From the NCBI RefSeq assembly GCF_020026305.1, contig NZ_CP075691.1, positions 5,022,001 to 5,086,000 of the forward strand: a stretch of 64,000 bases of DNA, written 5' to 3'. Below are positions 1 through 18,668 of this stretch, piece after piece (position 1 is the first letter of the stretch; every line of letters starts with the position of its first letter). This stretch comes from Streptomyces sp. 135 (GTDB lineage Bacteria; Actinomycetota; Actinomycetes; Streptomycetales; Streptomycetaceae). The translations under genes were made by a program, and so were the position numbers. The notes beneath the pieces are model-generated. The model was not told the DNA's origin. It made no database searches and saw nothing but the letters and a program-made list of their open reading frames with translations.

Positions 1-2253
<2,253 letters not shown>

Positions 2254-2263
2254 CGGGTCTGGT

Positions 2264-2286
2264 CGGGGCCTCCTCGTGAGGCCCCG
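2264..2286 (+). other. Hairpin in rpoB-rpoC spacer
   Basis: A 9-bp perfect stem (CGGGGCCTC with GAGGCCCCG, 5-base loop) sits 10 bases after the rpoB stop. There is no T-run, so it is more likely an RNA stability or processing element than a full terminator, since rpoC must be cotranscribed. Function is inferred. Confidence 0.5.
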
Positions 2287-2351
2287 GCCCTGCCCCGGAC
2301 CCGTACAGACCATGATTGAGACTCGACCCCGAAAGAGGGATTGACGACAAA

Positions 2352-6266
<3,915 letters not shown>

Positions 6267-6280
6267 GGCCTGGGTTCACT

Positions 6281-6321
6281 GAAGGGCGGTCGCCCCGCAT
6301 TGCGCGGGGTGGCCGCCCTTC
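6281..6321 (+). terminator. Terminator after rpoC
   Basis: An 18-bp stem with two G-U pairs (arms 6281-6298 and 6304-6321, 5-base loop) begins 14 bases after the rpoC stop. No long T-run follows, as is common for Streptomyces terminators. It probably ends the rpoBC transcript. Confidence 0.8.
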
Positions 6322-6399
6322 GGCGTTCCCGGCTGACTAGGATGCGGGTGGTCCGAGCCGAAGTACCCTGCGGCGCGGGGGAGTTGGAGGGGCGGGGGA

Positions 6400-7158
6400 G
6401 TGGAGACGGCTCGGGTCTCTTTCGGTCTGGCGGCCGCGGTGCTGATCCCGCTGGGACTGGCGTGGCACGGCCCGCGCCCCTGGCGGATGGTCGTCTTCAC
6501 GGCCCTCTACGGGGCGTACGCGGTTCTCCCGTACGGCGACGAGGGCAAGCCCTGGATCGCGCTCTGTGTGGCCGCCCTGCTGTCCCTGGGCTTCGTCCTG
6601 TGGAAGCACCCGGCGGGCATGCCGGCTCTCGCCTTCTCGGTCACGCTGCCGCTCATGGTGGGGAGAGTCGCACGCAACCGCTGGGTGAGCGCCGCGGCCC
6701 TCTCGGCAGCCGTGGGCCTCGCGGCATGGTCCGCCGGCCCCACCGCCGGGGCGCTCGCACGGGAGCTGCTGCTGAGCGACGGGGTGGCGGTGTTCCTCTC
6801 GGCGGCGCTCATCTCCGTGTTCGGGGGCGGAGCCCTGGCCAAGTCCGCGACCGCTCCGGTGCGCCGGGAGATCCTGGCCCTGGAGGACGGTCCGGAGCGG
6901 CGGGCCGCGGTCGAGTTCATGAGCGCTGGGCGGGCGATCGGCCTGCTGGAGCGGGGGCTGCTCTTCGCGTTCCTCGCCGCGGGCCAGCCGGAGGCCGCTG
7001 CACTGGTGCTCGCCGCCAAATCGCTGGCCCGGGTGCCCACGAGCGAACACGGCAAGCACGCGTCCGAGTACTTCCTCATCGGTACGCTGGCCAGTGTCAT
7101 CGCCTCGCTGGTGATGAGCATGGCCGCTCGCACGGCGGTCGGGCTGCCCATCCTCTAG
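6400..7158 (+). CDS. Putative integral membrane protein
   Basis: A 252-residue hydrophobic protein with about six or seven predicted membrane segments. GTG start with GGAGG at 6386-6390. The C-terminal part (GRAIGLLERGLLFAFLAAG, then a KSLAR motif and SEYFLIGTLASV) resembles the C-terminal membrane module that I recall from DUF3307-type proteins; that link is from memory and is only moderately sure. Biochemical role unknown. It has its own position between the rpoC terminator and the str promoter, and its stop overlaps the ribosome site of the next gene, so the two are probably translated together. Confidence 0.75.
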   Translation: METARVSFGLAAAVLIPLGLAWHGPRPWRMVVFTALYGAYAVLPYGDEGKPWIALCVAALLSLGFVLWKHPAGMPALAFSVTLPLMVGRVARNRWVSAAALSAAVGLAAWSAGPTAGALARELLLSDGVAVFLSAALISVFGGGALAKSATAPVRREILALEDGPERRAAVEFMSAGRAIGLLERGLLFAFLAAGQPEAAALVLAAKSLARVPTSEHGKHASEYFLIGTLASVIASLVMSMAARTAVGLPIL

Positions 7159-7169
7159 GAGGCGCCGCC

Positions 7170-7586
7170 TTGGAGCTGCGAAGGCACCCCTTGGTCGTGA
7201 AGCTGCTGTCCCTGCACCTGCCGGCCACGGACTACGTGGTGGCCGGGAGCGGGGCGCTGCTGGCGCACGGCATCCGGGACCAGATCGGGGACCTGGACGT
7301 CGTCGCGCGCGGCGCCGCCTGGAAGACCGCCGAGGCGTTGGCCGATCCGGTCCCCGCGCCGTCCTGGCACGGCCGCATGGTGTTGCTCTTCGGGGGCGAC
7401 ATCGAGGTATTCGACCGCTGGCTGCCCGGGACGCCGGAGCCGGACGTGTTGATCGAGGGGGCCGAGTGGGTGTCCGGCATCCCGTTCTGCCCGCTGTCCC
7501 AGATCCTCCTCTGGAAAGAACGTTCGATCCGCCCCAAGGACCAAGCGGACGCTCGATTGATCAAGGACTTCCTGCGGCGCTCCTGA
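7170..7586 (+). CDS. Nucleotidyltransferase-fold protein
   Basis: A 138-residue protein starting at TTG, chosen because AGGAGG (7157-7162), overlapping the stop of the preceding gene, lies 7 bases upstream. The N-terminal GSGALLAHGIRD then GDLDVV has the layout of the glycine/serine and paired-acid motif of minimal nucleotidyltransferases; a third acid may be in GGDIEVFD, and the C-terminal KDQADARLIKDFL helix is also usual in that fold. Substrate unknown. No HEPN partner is adjacent, so a toxin-antitoxin role is not supported; it looks cotranscribed with the membrane protein. Confidence 0.65.
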   Translation: MELRRHPLVVKLLSLHLPATDYVVAGSGALLAHGIRDQIGDLDVVARGAAWKTAEALADPVPAPSWHGRMVLLFGGDIEVFDRWLPGTPEPDVLIEGAEWVSGIPFCPLSQILLWKERSIRPKDQADARLIKDFLRRS

Positions 7587-7628
7587 TGCGGTCAGATGTC
7601 CGGCGTGTCGCCCCCCATCGCATTTGTT

Positions 7629-7657
7629 TTGACCAGACTCGATGAGGTAGGTACGCT
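7629..7657 (+). promoter_or_regulatory. str operon promoter
   Basis: TTGACC (7629-7634) and TACGCT (7652-7657) are separated by 17 bases, a strong match to the vegetative sigma HrdB consensus. Transcription from it would give a leader of roughly 190 bases before rpsL. In that leader are a CCGCC/GGCGG hairpin with a TTGC loop (7750-7763) and the stem-loop at 7778-7803. Confidence 0.75.
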
Positions 7658-7777
7658 CAGACCTTGTGCCTGGGGTGTGCCTGGGCTCGTGCGCGTGTCT
7701 TCAACCGCATCGCGAGTCCGTCAACGGCCACCGTAATCTGCGCCCCTTTCCGCCTTGCGGCGGGAGTCTGCAGCATT

Positions 7778-7803
7778 CGACACACCCGACCGCGTGGGTC
7801 GGG
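7778..7803 (+). promoter_or_regulatory. rpsL leader stem-loop, shared with rpsJ
   Basis: CGACAC followed after one base by a 7-bp hairpin CCCGACC-GCGTG-GGTCGGG, ending 49 bases before the rpsL start. Bases 7778-7802 match 12728-12752 in the rpsJ leader at 24 of 25 positions. A related CGACAC-plus-hairpin stands before rpsM at 26641-26665. Conservation across separate ribosomal operons suggests a shared RNA-level control; the mechanism is unknown. Confidence 0.65.
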
Positions 7804-7852
7804 GACGTTCCAGGTTAGCTTTACTATTCGGCACACAGAAACCGGAGAAGTA

Positions 7853-8224
7853 GTGCCTACGATCCAGCAGCTGGTCCGCAAGGGCCGGCAGGACAAGGTC
7901 GAGAAGAACAAGACGCCCGCACTCGAGGGTTCGCCCCAGCGCCGTGGCGTCTGCACGCGTGTGTTCACGACCACCCCGAAGAAGCCGAACTCGGCCCTCC
8001 GTAAGGTCGCGCGTGTGCGTCTGACCTCCGGGATCGAGGTCACGGCCTACATTCCGGGTGAGGGACACAACCTGCAGGAGCACTCCATCGTGCTCGTGCG
8101 TGGTGGCCGTGTGAAGGACCTGCCTGGTGTTCGCTACAAGATCATCCGCGGTTCCCTCGACACCCAGGGTGTCAAGAACCGCAAGCAGGCCCGCAGCCGC
8201 TACGGCGCCAAGAAGGAGAAGTAA
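7853..8224 (+). CDS. rpsL: 30S ribosomal protein S12
   Basis: S12, 123 residues, placed at the decoding centre of the 30S subunit. GTG start giving [12 protein letters not shown] with GGAGAAG just upstream; the much longer upstream extension in the same frame covers the leader and was rejected. Lysines 43 (in [13 protein letters not shown]) and 88 (in [10 protein letters not shown]) are present, so the sequence carries the streptomycin-sensitive residues. First gene of the str operon; rpsG follows after 2 bases. Confidence 0.98.
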   Translation: MPTIQQLVRKGRQDKVEKNKTPALEGSPQRRGVCTRVFTTTPKKPNSALRKVARVRLTSGIEVTAYIPGEGHNLQEHSIVLVRGGRVKDLPGVRYKIIRGSLDTQGVKNRKQARSRYGAKKEK

Positions 8225-8226
8225 GA

Positions 8227-8697
8227 ATGCCTCGTAAGGGCCCCGCCCCGAAGCGCCCGGTCATCATCGACCCGGTCTACGGTTCTCCTCTGGTGACCTC
8301 CCTCATCAACAAGGTGCTGCTGAACGGCAAGCGCTCCACCGCCGAGCGCATCGTGTACGGCGCCATGGAGGGCCTGCGCGAGAAGACCGGCAACGACCCG
8401 GTCATCACGCTGAAGCGCGCGCTCGAGAACATCAAGCCGACCCTCGAGGTCAAGTCCCGCCGTGTCGGTGGCGCGACCTACCAGGTCCCGATCGAGGTCA
8501 AGCCGGGCCGTGCGAACACGCTCGCCCTGCGCTGGCTGGTCGGTTACTCCCGCGCCCGTCGCGAGAAGACCATGACCGAGCGTCTGCTCAACGAGCTCCT
8601 CGACGCCTCCAACGGCCTCGGTGCCGCTGTGAAGAAGCGCGAGGACACCCACAAGATGGCCGAGTCCAACAAGGCCTTCGCGCACTACCGCTGGTAG
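8227..8697 (+). CDS. rpsG: 30S ribosomal protein S7
   Basis: S7, 156 residues, primary binder of the 16S rRNA 3' domain and organiser of the 30S head. Starts [12 protein letters not shown] and ends AFAHYRW, both typical, with the family's normal length. It sits 2 bases after rpsL and 39 before fusA, so translation is likely coupled to rpsL. Confidence 0.98.
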   Translation: MPRKGPAPKRPVIIDPVYGSPLVTSLINKVLLNGKRSTAERIVYGAMEGLREKTGNDPVITLKRALENIKPTLEVKSRRVGGATYQVPIEVKPGRANTLALRWLVGYSRARREKTMTERLLNELLDASNGLGAAVKKREDTHKMAESNKAFAHYRW

Positions 8698-8736
8698 TCG
8701 CTACCCACATCGAGACCGAGAGAAGACTGAGCCGAC

Positions 8737-10863
<2,127 letters not shown>

Positions 10864-10897
10864 CTCACCCCAGTTAACGCTTTAGGCTTGACACCAT

Positions 10898-10936
10898 CCG
10901 CCGGGGTTCGACCCCGTAAGGCAAGAACCCCGGCGG
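10898..10936 (+). promoter_or_regulatory. Hairpin between fusA and tuf
   Basis: Perfect 12-bp arms CCGCCGGGGTTC (10898-10909) and GAACCCCGGCGG (10925-10936) enclose 15 bases. A TTGACA at 10888-10893 lies just upstream, but I see no good -10 hexamer at normal spacing. From the literature, Streptomyces tuf1 is transcribed both with the str operon and from the fusA-tuf1 spacer, so this element could adjust tuf output by partial termination or mRNA stability. Confidence 0.6.
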
Positions 10937-11006
10937 CTGGCTTCCCAGCAAAGATCACCTGGCGCCGATGAAGCAAGGCGTACAGAACCACTCCCAGGAG
11001 GACCCA

Positions 11007-12200
<1,194 letters not shown>

Positions 12201-12267
12201 GCATCTCGCTTGCGCGTTGATCGGGGAGACCCGGTTGCTCTGAACTGAGCGCATCGCAGTAACGGGA

Positions 12268-12300
12268 GGGCCCGTACGACTTCGGTCGTACGGGCCCTTT
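12268..12300 (+). terminator. str operon terminator
   Basis: A 13-bp perfect stem (12268-12280 with 12285-12297) closed by a TTCG tetraloop and followed by TTT. It ends the str transcript 67 bases after tuf and separates it from the S10 promoter. Confidence 0.92.
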
Positions 12301-12407
12301 CGCGCGTGGACGGTGTCGCGGGGCCGCGGCGGTGGCCACCCGGCCGGCCTGGGCCCGCCCAGGCCCCGCAGGGGCCGGGGAGAGGCGCGCCGACACGCAC
12401 CCCGGGT

Positions 12408-12435
12408 TTGACCTTCGTCACTCACGGGGTAATGT
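12408..12435 (+). promoter_or_regulatory. S10 operon promoter
   Basis: TTGACC (12408-12413) and TAATGT (12430-12435) with a 16-base spacer. It would start a leader of about 375 bases before rpsJ. No other candidate in the tuf-rpsJ gap is as good. Confidence 0.65.
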
Positions 12436-12442
12436 CTTCGGC

Positions 12443-12816
12443 TCGATTGGCACCAGACGTGCCCCGTATGGCAGACTGTCCTGGTTGCTCGGTTGAGTGC
12501 CGATGCTGCGCGCCTCCCGCCGGGAGGACCGAAAGCGAGTCCCACAGTACTCGTCGCCCCATCTGTCGCTTGCGGCAGCGCTGGAGCGGACGTACGGGAA
12601 TCTTTCGGGAAGTGCAGCGCGGGGTTCGGCCAGGCGCCCGGTGGGTTTCTTCCCCCGGACCCGCGGTCATCAGGGCCGCAGCCCCTGGCAGGGATTCTCC
12701 TTCGGGAGAACTGTGTGAGCGGGACTGCGACACGCCCGACCGCGTGGGTCGGAGGAAGTAGAAAAAAGGGCCTCCCGGGAGCCAGAGCGTTCGAGACAAA
12801 GGACTACTAAGTAGCC
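12443..12816 (+). other. Long untranslated leader of the S10 operon
   Basis: This 374-base stretch and the 107 bases before the promoter hold no convincing gene; open frames on both strands lack family-like sequence. It contains a CTCCC/GGGAG hairpin near 12517-12529, a TTCTCC-TTCG-GGAGAA hairpin at 12695-12710, the shared leader stem-loop (12728-12752) and CTCCCGGGAG at 12772-12781. In E. coli the S10 leader is the target of L4 feedback; whether this leader acts that way is not known. Confidence 0.55.
12728..12752 (+). promoter_or_regulatory. rpsJ leader stem-loop, shared with rpsL
   Basis: CGACAC, one base, then CCCGACC-GCGTG-GGTCGG, which differs from 7778-7802 at one base only (G12734 against A7784). 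The outermost G-C pair of the rpsL copy is lost here, leaving 6 bp. It ends 64 bases before rpsJ and directly follows the TTCG hairpin. Confidence 0.65.
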
Positions 12817-13125
12817 ATGGCGGGACAGAAGATCCGCATCCGGCTCAAGGCCTACGACCACGAGGTCATCGACTCTTCGGCGAAGAAGATCGTCGAGACG
12901 GTGACTCGCACTGGTGCGTCGGTCGCGGGCCCGGTGCCGCTGCCCACTGAGAAGAACGTGTACTGCGTCATCAAGTCGCCGCACAAGTACAAGGACTCGC
13001 GCGAGCACTTCGAGATGCGCACGCACAAGCGCCTGATCGACATCCTCGACCCGACGCCCAAGACCGTTGACTCGCTGATGCGCCTGGACCTTCCGGCCGG
13101 CGTTGACATCGAGATCAAGCTCTGA
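12817..13125 (+). CDS. rpsJ: 30S ribosomal protein S10
   Basis: S10 (NusE), 102 residues, part of the 30S head and, with NusB, of antitermination complexes. [19 protein letters not shown] at the N-terminus and the [19 protein letters not shown] loop are diagnostic. First gene of the S10 cluster, behind a long structured leader. Confidence 0.98.
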   Translation: MAGQKIRIRLKAYDHEVIDSSAKKIVETVTRTGASVAGPVPLPTEKNVYCVIKSPHKYKDSREHFEMRTHKRLIDILDPTPKTVDSLMRLDLPAGVDIEIKL

Positions 13126-13139
13126 AGGGCGCGAAGAAG

Positions 13140-13784
13140 ATGACCAAGCAGATCAAGGGCATCCTGGGCGAGAAGCTCGGCATGACCCAGGTCTGGGACG
13201 AGAACAACCGTGTCGTCCCGGTGACCGTGGTCAAGGCCGGGCCCTGCGTCGTTACCCAGGTCCGTACGAATGACAGCGACGGCTACGAGTCGGTCCAGAT
13301 CGCCTTCGGCGAGATCGACCCGCGCAAGGTGAACAAGCCCCTCAAGGGCCACTTCGCCAAGGCCGACGTGACCCCCCGTCGCCACCTCGTCGAGATCCGT
13401 ACCGCTGGTGCCAGCGAGTACACCCTCGGCCAGGAGCTGACCGCCGAGACGTTCGAGGCCGGTATCAAGGTCGACGTCACCGGCAAGAGCAAGGGCAAGG
13501 GCTTCGCCGGTGTGATGAAGCGTCACAACTTCCACGGCGGCAAGGCCTCCCACGGTGCCCACCGCGTGCACCGCAAGCCCGGTTCCATCGGTGGCTGTGC
13601 CACCCCCGGCCGTGTCTTCAAGGGCATGCGCATGGCGGGTCGCATGGGCAACGAGCGGGTCACCACCCAGAACCTGACCGTCCACGCCGTTGACGCGGAG
13701 AAGGGCCTGCTGCTCATCAAGGGCGCGGTTCCTGGTCCGAACGGCGGCCTCGTCCTGGTCCGTACCGCGGCCAAGGGGGCCTGA
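13140..13784 (+). CDS. rplC: 50S ribosomal protein L3
   Basis: L3, 214 residues, an early assembly protein reaching to the peptidyl transferase centre. The N-terminal [12 protein letters not shown] and the internal [18 protein letters not shown] loop are typical. It follows rpsJ by 14 bases and precedes rplD by 8. Confidence 0.98.
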   Translation: MTKQIKGILGEKLGMTQVWDENNRVVPVTVVKAGPCVVTQVRTNDSDGYESVQIAFGEIDPRKVNKPLKGHFAKADVTPRRHLVEIRTAGASEYTLGQELTAETFEAGIKVDVTGKSKGKGFAGVMKRHNFHGGKASHGAHRVHRKPGSIGGCATPGRVFKGMRMAGRMGNERVTTQNLTVHAVDAEKGLLLIKGAVPGPNGGLVLVRTAAKGA

Positions 13785-13792
13785 GGTAACCC

Positions 13793-14446
13793 ATGAGCAC
13801 CATTGACATCCTTTCGCCGGCAGGCGACAAGACCGGGACGGTCGAGCTCCCCGCGGAGATCTTCGACGTCGAGAAGATCAGCATTCCGCTGATCCACCAG
13901 GTCGTCGTCGCGCAGCTGGCCGCGGCCCGTCAGGGCACGCACAAGACCAAGCGCCGCGGCGAAGTCCGCGGTGGCGGCAAGAAGCCGTACCGCCAGAAGG
14001 GCACCGGCCGCGCGCGCCAGGGTTCGACCCGTGCGCCGCAGTTCGCCGGCGGTGGCGTCGTCCACGGCCCCGTGCCGCGTGACTACTCCCAGCGCACCCC
14101 CAAGAAGATGAAGGCTGCCGCTCTGCGTCACGCCCTCACCGACCGGGCGCGCAACTCCCGCATCCACGTCGTCTCCGGCGTGGTCGAGGGCGAGATCTCG
14201 ACGAAGGCCGCGAAGAGCCTGCTCGGCAAGGTCAGCGAGCGCAAGAACGTGCTCCTGGTCATCGAGCGCTCGGACGAGCTTTCGCTGCTCTCCGCCCGCA
14301 ACCTGCCCCAGGTGCACATCCTGGAGCCGGGCCAGCTGAACACGTACGACGTGCTCGTCTCGGACGACGTGGTCTTCACCAAGGCCGCGTTCGAGTCCTT
14401 CGTGTCTGGCCCCAAGGCCGATGAGACCGAAGGGAGCGAAGCCTGA
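13793..14446 (+). CDS. rplD: 50S ribosomal protein L4
   Basis: L4, 217 residues, lines the exit tunnel. The long loop [20 protein letters not shown] is diagnostic. In enterobacteria it represses its own operon; that is not shown for Streptomyces. Its TGA overlaps the rplW ATG (TGATG at 14444-14448), so the two are translationally coupled. Confidence 0.98.
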   Translation: MSTIDILSPAGDKTGTVELPAEIFDVEKISIPLIHQVVVAQLAAARQGTHKTKRRGEVRGGGKKPYRQKGTGRARQGSTRAPQFAGGGVVHGPVPRDYSQRTPKKMKAAALRHALTDRARNSRIHVVSGVVEGEISTKAAKSLLGKVSERKNVLLVIERSDELSLLSARNLPQVHILEPGQLNTYDVLVSDDVVFTKAAFESFVSGPKADETEGSEA

Positions 14447-14865
14447 TGGCTATCCGTCACCAGAGCATCGCGTCCAAGGCTGCGAAGGCCGCCAAGGCCG
14501 CGCGCGTCGCCAAGGCGAAGCGCATCGCGACCGAGGGCAAGATCGCCGTTGAGCCCACCCCGCTGAGCAAGTCCTTCTCGGACCCGCGCGACGTCCTCGT
14601 CAAGCCGGTCGTCTCCGAGAAGTCGTACGCGCTGCTCGACGAGGGCAAGTACACGTTCATCGTGGCCCCCGGCTCCAACAAGACCCAGATCAAGCAGGCC
14701 GTCGAGTCGGTCTTCTCGGTCAAGGTCACCGGGGTCAACACGATCAACCGTCAGGGCAAGCGCAAGCGCACCAAGTCTGGTTTCGGCAAGCGTGCCGACA
14801 CCAAGCGCGCGATTGTGACCCTTGCTGAGGGCGACCGTATCGACATCTTCGGCCAGGCCTCCTAA
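14446..14865 (+). CDS. rplW: 50S ribosomal protein L23
   Basis: L23, 139 residues, at the tunnel exit where trigger factor and SRP dock. The core begins near [16 protein letters not shown] and ends near DIFGQAS. About 45 residues before it form an Ala/Lys/Arg-rich extension ([15 protein letters not shown]) absent from most bacterial L23. The start overlapping the rplD stop was kept because it is coupled and has AGGGAG upstream. Confidence 0.96.
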   Translation: MAIRHQSIASKAAKAAKAARVAKAKRIATEGKIAVEPTPLSKSFSDPRDVLVKPVVSEKSYALLDEGKYTFIVAPGSNKTQIKQAVESVFSVKVTGVNTINRQGKRKRTKSGFGKRADTKRAIVTLAEGDRIDIFGQAS

Positions 14866-14904
14866 CGGAGCGCCCTGGTCCGAATATCGGACGAGGACTG
14901 AGAA

Positions 14905-15741
14905 ATGGGAATCCGCAAGTACAAGCCGACTACGCCGGGCCGTCGTGGCTCCAGCGTCGCCGACTTCGTCGAGGTAACGCGGTCCACGCCGGAGAAGTCG
15001 CTGGTTCGCCCGCTGCACAGCAAGGGCGGCCGTAACAACGCCGGTCGGATCACCGTTCGCCACCAGGGTGGCGGACACAAGCGCGCCTACCGCGTGATCG
15101 ACTTCCGTCGTCACGACAAGGACGGCGTGCCGGCCAAGGTCGCGCACATCGAGTACGACCCCAACCGCACCGCGCGCATCGCGCTGCTGCACTACGCGGA
15201 CGGCGAGAAGCGCTACATCCTCGCCCCGCGCGGCACGCAGCAGGGTGACCGGATCGAGAGTGGCGCCGGCGCCGACATCAAGCCCGGCAACAACATGGCG
15301 CTGCGCAACATCCCGGTCGGTACGACCATCCACGCCATCGAGCTGCGGCCCGGCGGCGGCGCGAAGTTCGCCCGCTCCGCGGGTGCCTCCGTGCAGCTGC
15401 TCGCGAAGGAAGGCGCCATGGCGCACCTTCGCATGCCGTCCGGTGAGATCCGTCTGGTCGACGTCCGCTGCCGCGCCACCATCGGCGAGGTCGGCAACGC
15501 CGAGCAGTCGAACATCAACTGGGGCAAGGCCGGCCGTATGCGCTGGAAGGGCGTTCGCCCGACCGTGCGCGGTGTCGTGATGAACCCGGTCGACCACCCG
15601 CACGGTGGTGGTGAAGGCAAGACCTCCGGTGGTCGTCACCCGGTCTCGCCGTGGGGCAAGAAGGAGGGTCGTACTCGTGATCGCAACAAGGCGAGCAACA
15701 AGTACATCGTCCGCCGCCGCAAGTCGAACAAGAAGCGCTAG
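14905..15741 (+). CDS. rplB: 50S ribosomal protein L2
   Basis: L2, 278 residues, needed for subunit joining and peptidyl transferase activity. It has [15 protein letters not shown] at the N-terminus and the essential histidine segment [14 protein letters not shown] near the C-terminus, followed by KSNKKR. Normal length. Confidence 0.98.
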   Translation: MGIRKYKPTTPGRRGSSVADFVEVTRSTPEKSLVRPLHSKGGRNNAGRITVRHQGGGHKRAYRVIDFRRHDKDGVPAKVAHIEYDPNRTARIALLHYADGEKRYILAPRGTQQGDRIESGAGADIKPGNNMALRNIPVGTTIHAIELRPGGGAKFARSAGASVQLLAKEGAMAHLRMPSGEIRLVDVRCRATIGEVGNAEQSNINWGKAGRMRWKGVRPTVRGVVMNPVDHPHGGGEGKTSGGRHPVSPWGKKEGRTRDRNKASNKYIVRRRKSNKKR

Positions 15742-15753
15742 GAGCGGGTTTAG

Positions 15754-16035
15754 ATGCCGCGCAGTCTCAAGAAGGGGCCCTTCGTCGACGACCACCTCGT
15801 AAAGAAGGTGGACGCCCAGAACGAAGCCGGCACCAAGAACGTCATCAAGACCTGGTCCCGTCGCTCGATGATCGTCCCCAGCATGCTGGGTCACACGATC
15901 GCGGTGCACAACGGCAAGACCCACATCCCGGTGTTCGTCACCGAGTCGATGGTCGGCCACAAGCTCGGCGAGTTCTCGCCGACGCGCACCTTCCGGGGTC
16001 ACGTCAAGGACGACCGGAAGTCGAAGCGCCGCTAA
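15754..16035 (+). CDS. rpsS: 30S ribosomal protein S19
   Basis: S19, 93 residues, in the 30S head with S13. [15 protein letters not shown] and the C-terminal [20 protein letters not shown] are typical. AGGAG at 15741-15745 precedes the ATG. Confidence 0.98.
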   Translation: MPRSLKKGPFVDDHLVKKVDAQNEAGTKNVIKTWSRRSMIVPSMLGHTIAVHNGKTHIPVFVTESMVGHKLGEFSPTRTFRGHVKDDRKSKRR

Positions 16036-16077
16036 GGCGGGGTGGAATCGACTATGACTAACACCGAAGGGACAACC

Positions 16078-16425
16078 ATGGAAGCCAGGGCCCAGGCGCG
16101 GTACATCCGCGTCACGCCCATGAAGGCCCGCCGCGTGGTGGACCTCATCCGTGGCATGGATGCCACGGAGGCTCAGGCGGTCCTGCGTTTCGCCCCGCAG
16201 GCCGCGAGCGTGCCGGTCGGCAAGGTGCTGGACAGCGCCATTGCCAACGCCGCGCACAACTACGACCACACCGACGCCTCTTCGCTGGTCATCAGCGAGG
16301 CGTACGTGGATGAGGGCCCGACCCTGAAGCGGTTCCGTCCGCGTGCTCAGGGCCGTGCCTACCGGATCCGTAAGCGGACCAGCCACATCACCGTGGTCGT
16401 CAGCAGCAAGGAAGGAACCCGGTAA
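16078..16425 (+). CDS. rplV: 50S ribosomal protein L22
   Basis: L22, 115 residues from the ATG giving [19 protein letters not shown], which has GAAGGGA 5 bases upstream. Earlier in-frame starts at 16054 (ATG) and 16042 (GTG) would add 8 or 12 non-conserved residues, so the exact start is uncertain. The tunnel beta-hairpin lies at [18 protein letters not shown]. The stop overlaps the rpsC start (TAATG). Confidence 0.95.
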   Translation: MEARAQARYIRVTPMKARRVVDLIRGMDATEAQAVLRFAPQAASVPVGKVLDSAIANAAHNYDHTDASSLVISEAYVDEGPTLKRFRPRAQGRAYRIRKRTSHITVVVSSKEGTR

Positions 16426-17258
16426 TGGGCCAGAAGGTAAACCCGCACGGGTTCCGGCTCGGTGTCACGACCGACTTCAAGTCGCGTTGGTACGCCGACA
16501 AGCTGTACAAGGACTACGTCAAGGAAGACGTCGCCATCCGTCGGATGATGACGTCCGGCATGGAGCGCGCCGGCATCTCGAAGGTTGAGATCGAGCGCAC
16601 CCGTGACCGCGTGCGTGTGGACATCCACACCGCTCGTCCCGGCATCGTCATCGGCCGCCGTGGCGCCGAGGCCGACCGCATCCGCGGTGACCTCGAGAAG
16701 CTCACGGGCAAGCAGGTCCAGCTGAACATCCTCGAGGTCAAGAACCCCGAGGTCGACGCTCAGCTCGTGGCCCAGGCCGTGGCGGAGCAGCTGTCCTCCC
16801 GCGTCTCCTTCCGTCGCGCCATGCGTAAGAGCATGCAGTCGGCGATGAAGGCGGGCGCCAAGGGCATCAAGATCCAGTGTGGTGGCCGTCTCGGCGGCGC
16901 CGAGATGTCCCGCTCGGAGTTCTACCGCGAGGGCCGCGTGCCCCTGCACACGCTCCGCGCGAACGTCGACTACGGCTTCTTCGAGGCCAAGACGACCTTC
17001 GGCCGCATCGGCGTGAAGGTCTGGATCTACAAGGGCGACGTCAAGAACATCGCCGAGGTTCGCGCCGAGAACGCCGCTGCCCGCGCCGGCAACCGCCCGG
17101 CCCGTGGTGGCAACGACCGCCCGGCCCGTGGTGGCCGCGGTGGCGAGCGTGGCGGTCGCGGTCGCAAGCCGCAGCAGTCGGCTTCGGCCGCCGAGGCCCC
17201 CAAGGCCGAGGCTGCCGCCGCTGCTCCGGCTGCTGAGAGCACCGGAACGGAGGCCTGA
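16425..17258 (+). CDS. rpsC: 30S ribosomal protein S3
   Basis: S3, 277 residues, at the mRNA entry site with helicase function together with S4 and S5. The KH domain has the GXXG motif in [16 protein letters not shown]. After the core there is an extension of about 60 residues with RG-rich repeats ([18 protein letters not shown]) and then an Ala/Glu-rich end. Such tails are common in actinobacterial S3. Coupled to rplV by a 1-base overlap. Confidence 0.98.
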   Translation: MGQKVNPHGFRLGVTTDFKSRWYADKLYKDYVKEDVAIRRMMTSGMERAGISKVEIERTRDRVRVDIHTARPGIVIGRRGAEADRIRGDLEKLTGKQVQLNILEVKNPEVDAQLVAQAVAEQLSSRVSFRRAMRKSMQSAMKAGAKGIKIQCGGRLGGAEMSRSEFYREGRVPLHTLRANVDYGFFEAKTTFGRIGVKVWIYKGDVKNIAEVRAENAAARAGNRPARGGNDRPARGGRGGERGGRGRKPQQSASAAEAPKAEAAAAAPAAESTGTEA

Positions 17259-17263
17259 CCGAA

Positions 17264-17683
17264 ATGCTGATCCCCCGTAGGGTCAAGCACCGCAAGCAGC
17301 ACCACCCGAAGCGCAGCGGTATGTCCAAGGGTGGTACGCAGGTTGCGTTCGGCGAGTACGGCATTCAGGCCCTCACTCCGGCGTACGTGACCAACCGCCA
17401 GATCGAGGCGGCTCGTATCGCGATGACCCGCCACATCAAGCGTGGCGGCAAGGTCTGGATCAACATCTACCCGGACCGTCCGCTCACCAAGAAGCCCGCC
17501 GAGACCCGCATGGGTTCCGGTAAGGGTTCTCCCGAGTGGTGGATCGCGAACGTCAAGCCCGGTCGGGTGATGTTCGAGCTGTCCTACCCGAACGAGAAGA
17601 TTGCTCGTGAGGCGCTCACCCGCGCTGCTCACAAGCTTCCGATGAAGTGCCGCATCGTCCGGCGCGAGGCAGGTGAGTCGTGA
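17264..17683 (+). CDS. rplP: 50S ribosomal protein L16
   Basis: L16, 139 residues, near the A-site tRNA elbow. [19 protein letters not shown] at the N-terminus and the [20 protein letters not shown] segment are diagnostic. The TGA shares bases with the rpmC ATG. Confidence 0.98.
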   Translation: MLIPRRVKHRKQHHPKRSGMSKGGTQVAFGEYGIQALTPAYVTNRQIEAARIAMTRHIKRGGKVWINIYPDRPLTKKPAETRMGSGKGSPEWWIANVKPGRVMFELSYPNEKIAREALTRAAHKLPMKCRIVRREAGES

Positions 17684-17907
17684 TGTCGGCCGGTACCAAG
17701 GCGTCCGAGCTGCGCGAACTGGGCGACGAGGAGCTTGTCAACAAGCTTCGCGAAGCCAAGGAAGAGCTGTTCAACCTCCGCTTCCAGGCGGCGACGGGTC
17801 AGCTCGAGAACCACGGCCGGCTCAAGGCCGTCCGTAAGGACATCGCGCGGATCTACACCCTGATGCGTGAGCGCGAGCTGGGCATCGAGACGGTGGAGAG
17901 CGCCTGA
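17683..17907 (+). CDS. rpmC: 50S ribosomal protein L29
   Basis: L29, 74 residues, at the tunnel exit. The ATG at 17683 was preferred to the GTG one codon earlier because AGGTGAG (17671-17677) is then 5 bases away rather than 2. The helical [19 protein letters not shown] is typical. Start and stop both overlap neighbours (TGATG), implying tight coupling. Confidence 0.97.
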   Translation: MSAGTKASELRELGDEELVNKLREAKEELFNLRFQAATGQLENHGRLKAVRKDIARIYTLMRERELGIETVESA

Positions 17908-18191
17908 TGAGCGAGAGCAACGTGACTGAGAACACCGAGACCCGCGGATTCCGCAAGACCCGTGAGGGTCTGGTCGTCAGCGACAAGATGGACAAGACCG
18001 TCGTCGTCGCCGTCGAGGACCGCGTCAAGCACGCGCTGTACGGCAAGGTCATCCGCCGTACGAACAAGCTCAAGGCGCACGACGAGCAGAACGCTGCCGG
18101 CGTCGGCGACCGCGTCCTCCTGATGGAGACGCGTCCGCTGTCGGCGACCAAGCGCTGGCGCATCGTCGAGATCCTCGAGAAGGCCAAGTAA
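17907..18191 (+). CDS. rpsQ: 30S ribosomal protein S17
   Basis: S17, 94 residues, an OB-fold primary 16S rRNA binder. Core from [18 protein letters not shown] to [15 protein letters not shown], with a short acidic N-terminus. Last gene of the S10 cluster; the following spacer marks the switch to the spc genes. Confidence 0.98.
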   Translation: MSESNVTENTETRGFRKTREGLVVSDKMDKTVVVAVEDRVKHALYGKVIRRTNKLKAHDEQNAAGVGDRVLLMETRPLSATKRWRIVEILEKAK

Positions 18192-18232
18192 TTCTCCCAG
18201 GGGTATCCCTAGGAGTTCGTTCCGCCAGGCTC

Positions 18233-18269
18233 GGCAGGGGCCCAGCTCGTCAGAGTGAAGCCCCTGCCG
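18233..18269 (+). other. Hairpin between rpsQ and rplN
   Basis: CGGCAGGG (18233-18240) and CCCTGCCG (18262-18269) can pair across a 21-base loop in the 106-base gap between the S10-type and spc-type genes. It may be an attenuator or processing site; I see no clear promoter here. Confidence 0.4.
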
Positions 18270-18297
18270 GGAACCGGCAGACAAACAGGAGATAGAC

Positions 18298-18666
18298 GTG
18301 ATCCAGCAGGAGTCGCGACTTCGCGTCGCCGACAACACGGGTGCGAAGGAAATTCTCACCATTCGTGTTCTCGGTGGCTCGGGTCGCCGCTACGCGGGTA
18401 TCGGTGACGTCATCGTCGCCACCGTCAAGGACGCGATCCCCGGTGGCAACGTGAAGAAGGGTGACGTCGTCAAGGCGGTCATCGTTCGCACCGTCAAGGA
18501 GCGCCGCCGTCCGGACGGCTCGTACATCCGCTTCGACGAGAACGCCGCCGTCATTCTGAAGAACGACGGCGACCCTCGCGGCACCCGTATCTTCGGCCCC
18601 GTCGGCCGTGAGCTGCGCGAGAAGAAGTTCATGAAGATCATCTCGCTCGCGCCGGAGGTGCTGTAA
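18298..18666 (+). CDS. rplN: 50S ribosomal protein L14
   Basis: L14, 122 residues, at the subunit interface. GTG start with CAGGAG upstream; [18 protein letters not shown] and the C-terminal [12 protein letters not shown] are typical. First gene of the spc block. Confidence 0.98.
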   Translation: MIQQESRLRVADNTGAKEILTIRVLGGSGRRYAGIGDVIVATVKDAIPGGNVKKGDVVKAVIVRTVKERRRPDGSYIRFDENAAVILKNDGDPRGTRIFGPVGRELREKKFMKIISLAPEVL

Positions 18667-18668
18667 GC

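Noticed and set aside
7170-7586. MNT-type antitoxin of a HEPN toxin pair
   Set aside because: The fold fits a nucleotidyltransferase, but no HEPN gene is adjacent; the neighbour is a membrane protein.
12306-12810. Overlapping frames of 73-151 codons in the S10 leader
   Set aside because: Compositionally random, overlapping each other on both strands, and crossing clear RNA hairpins; treated as untranslated leader.
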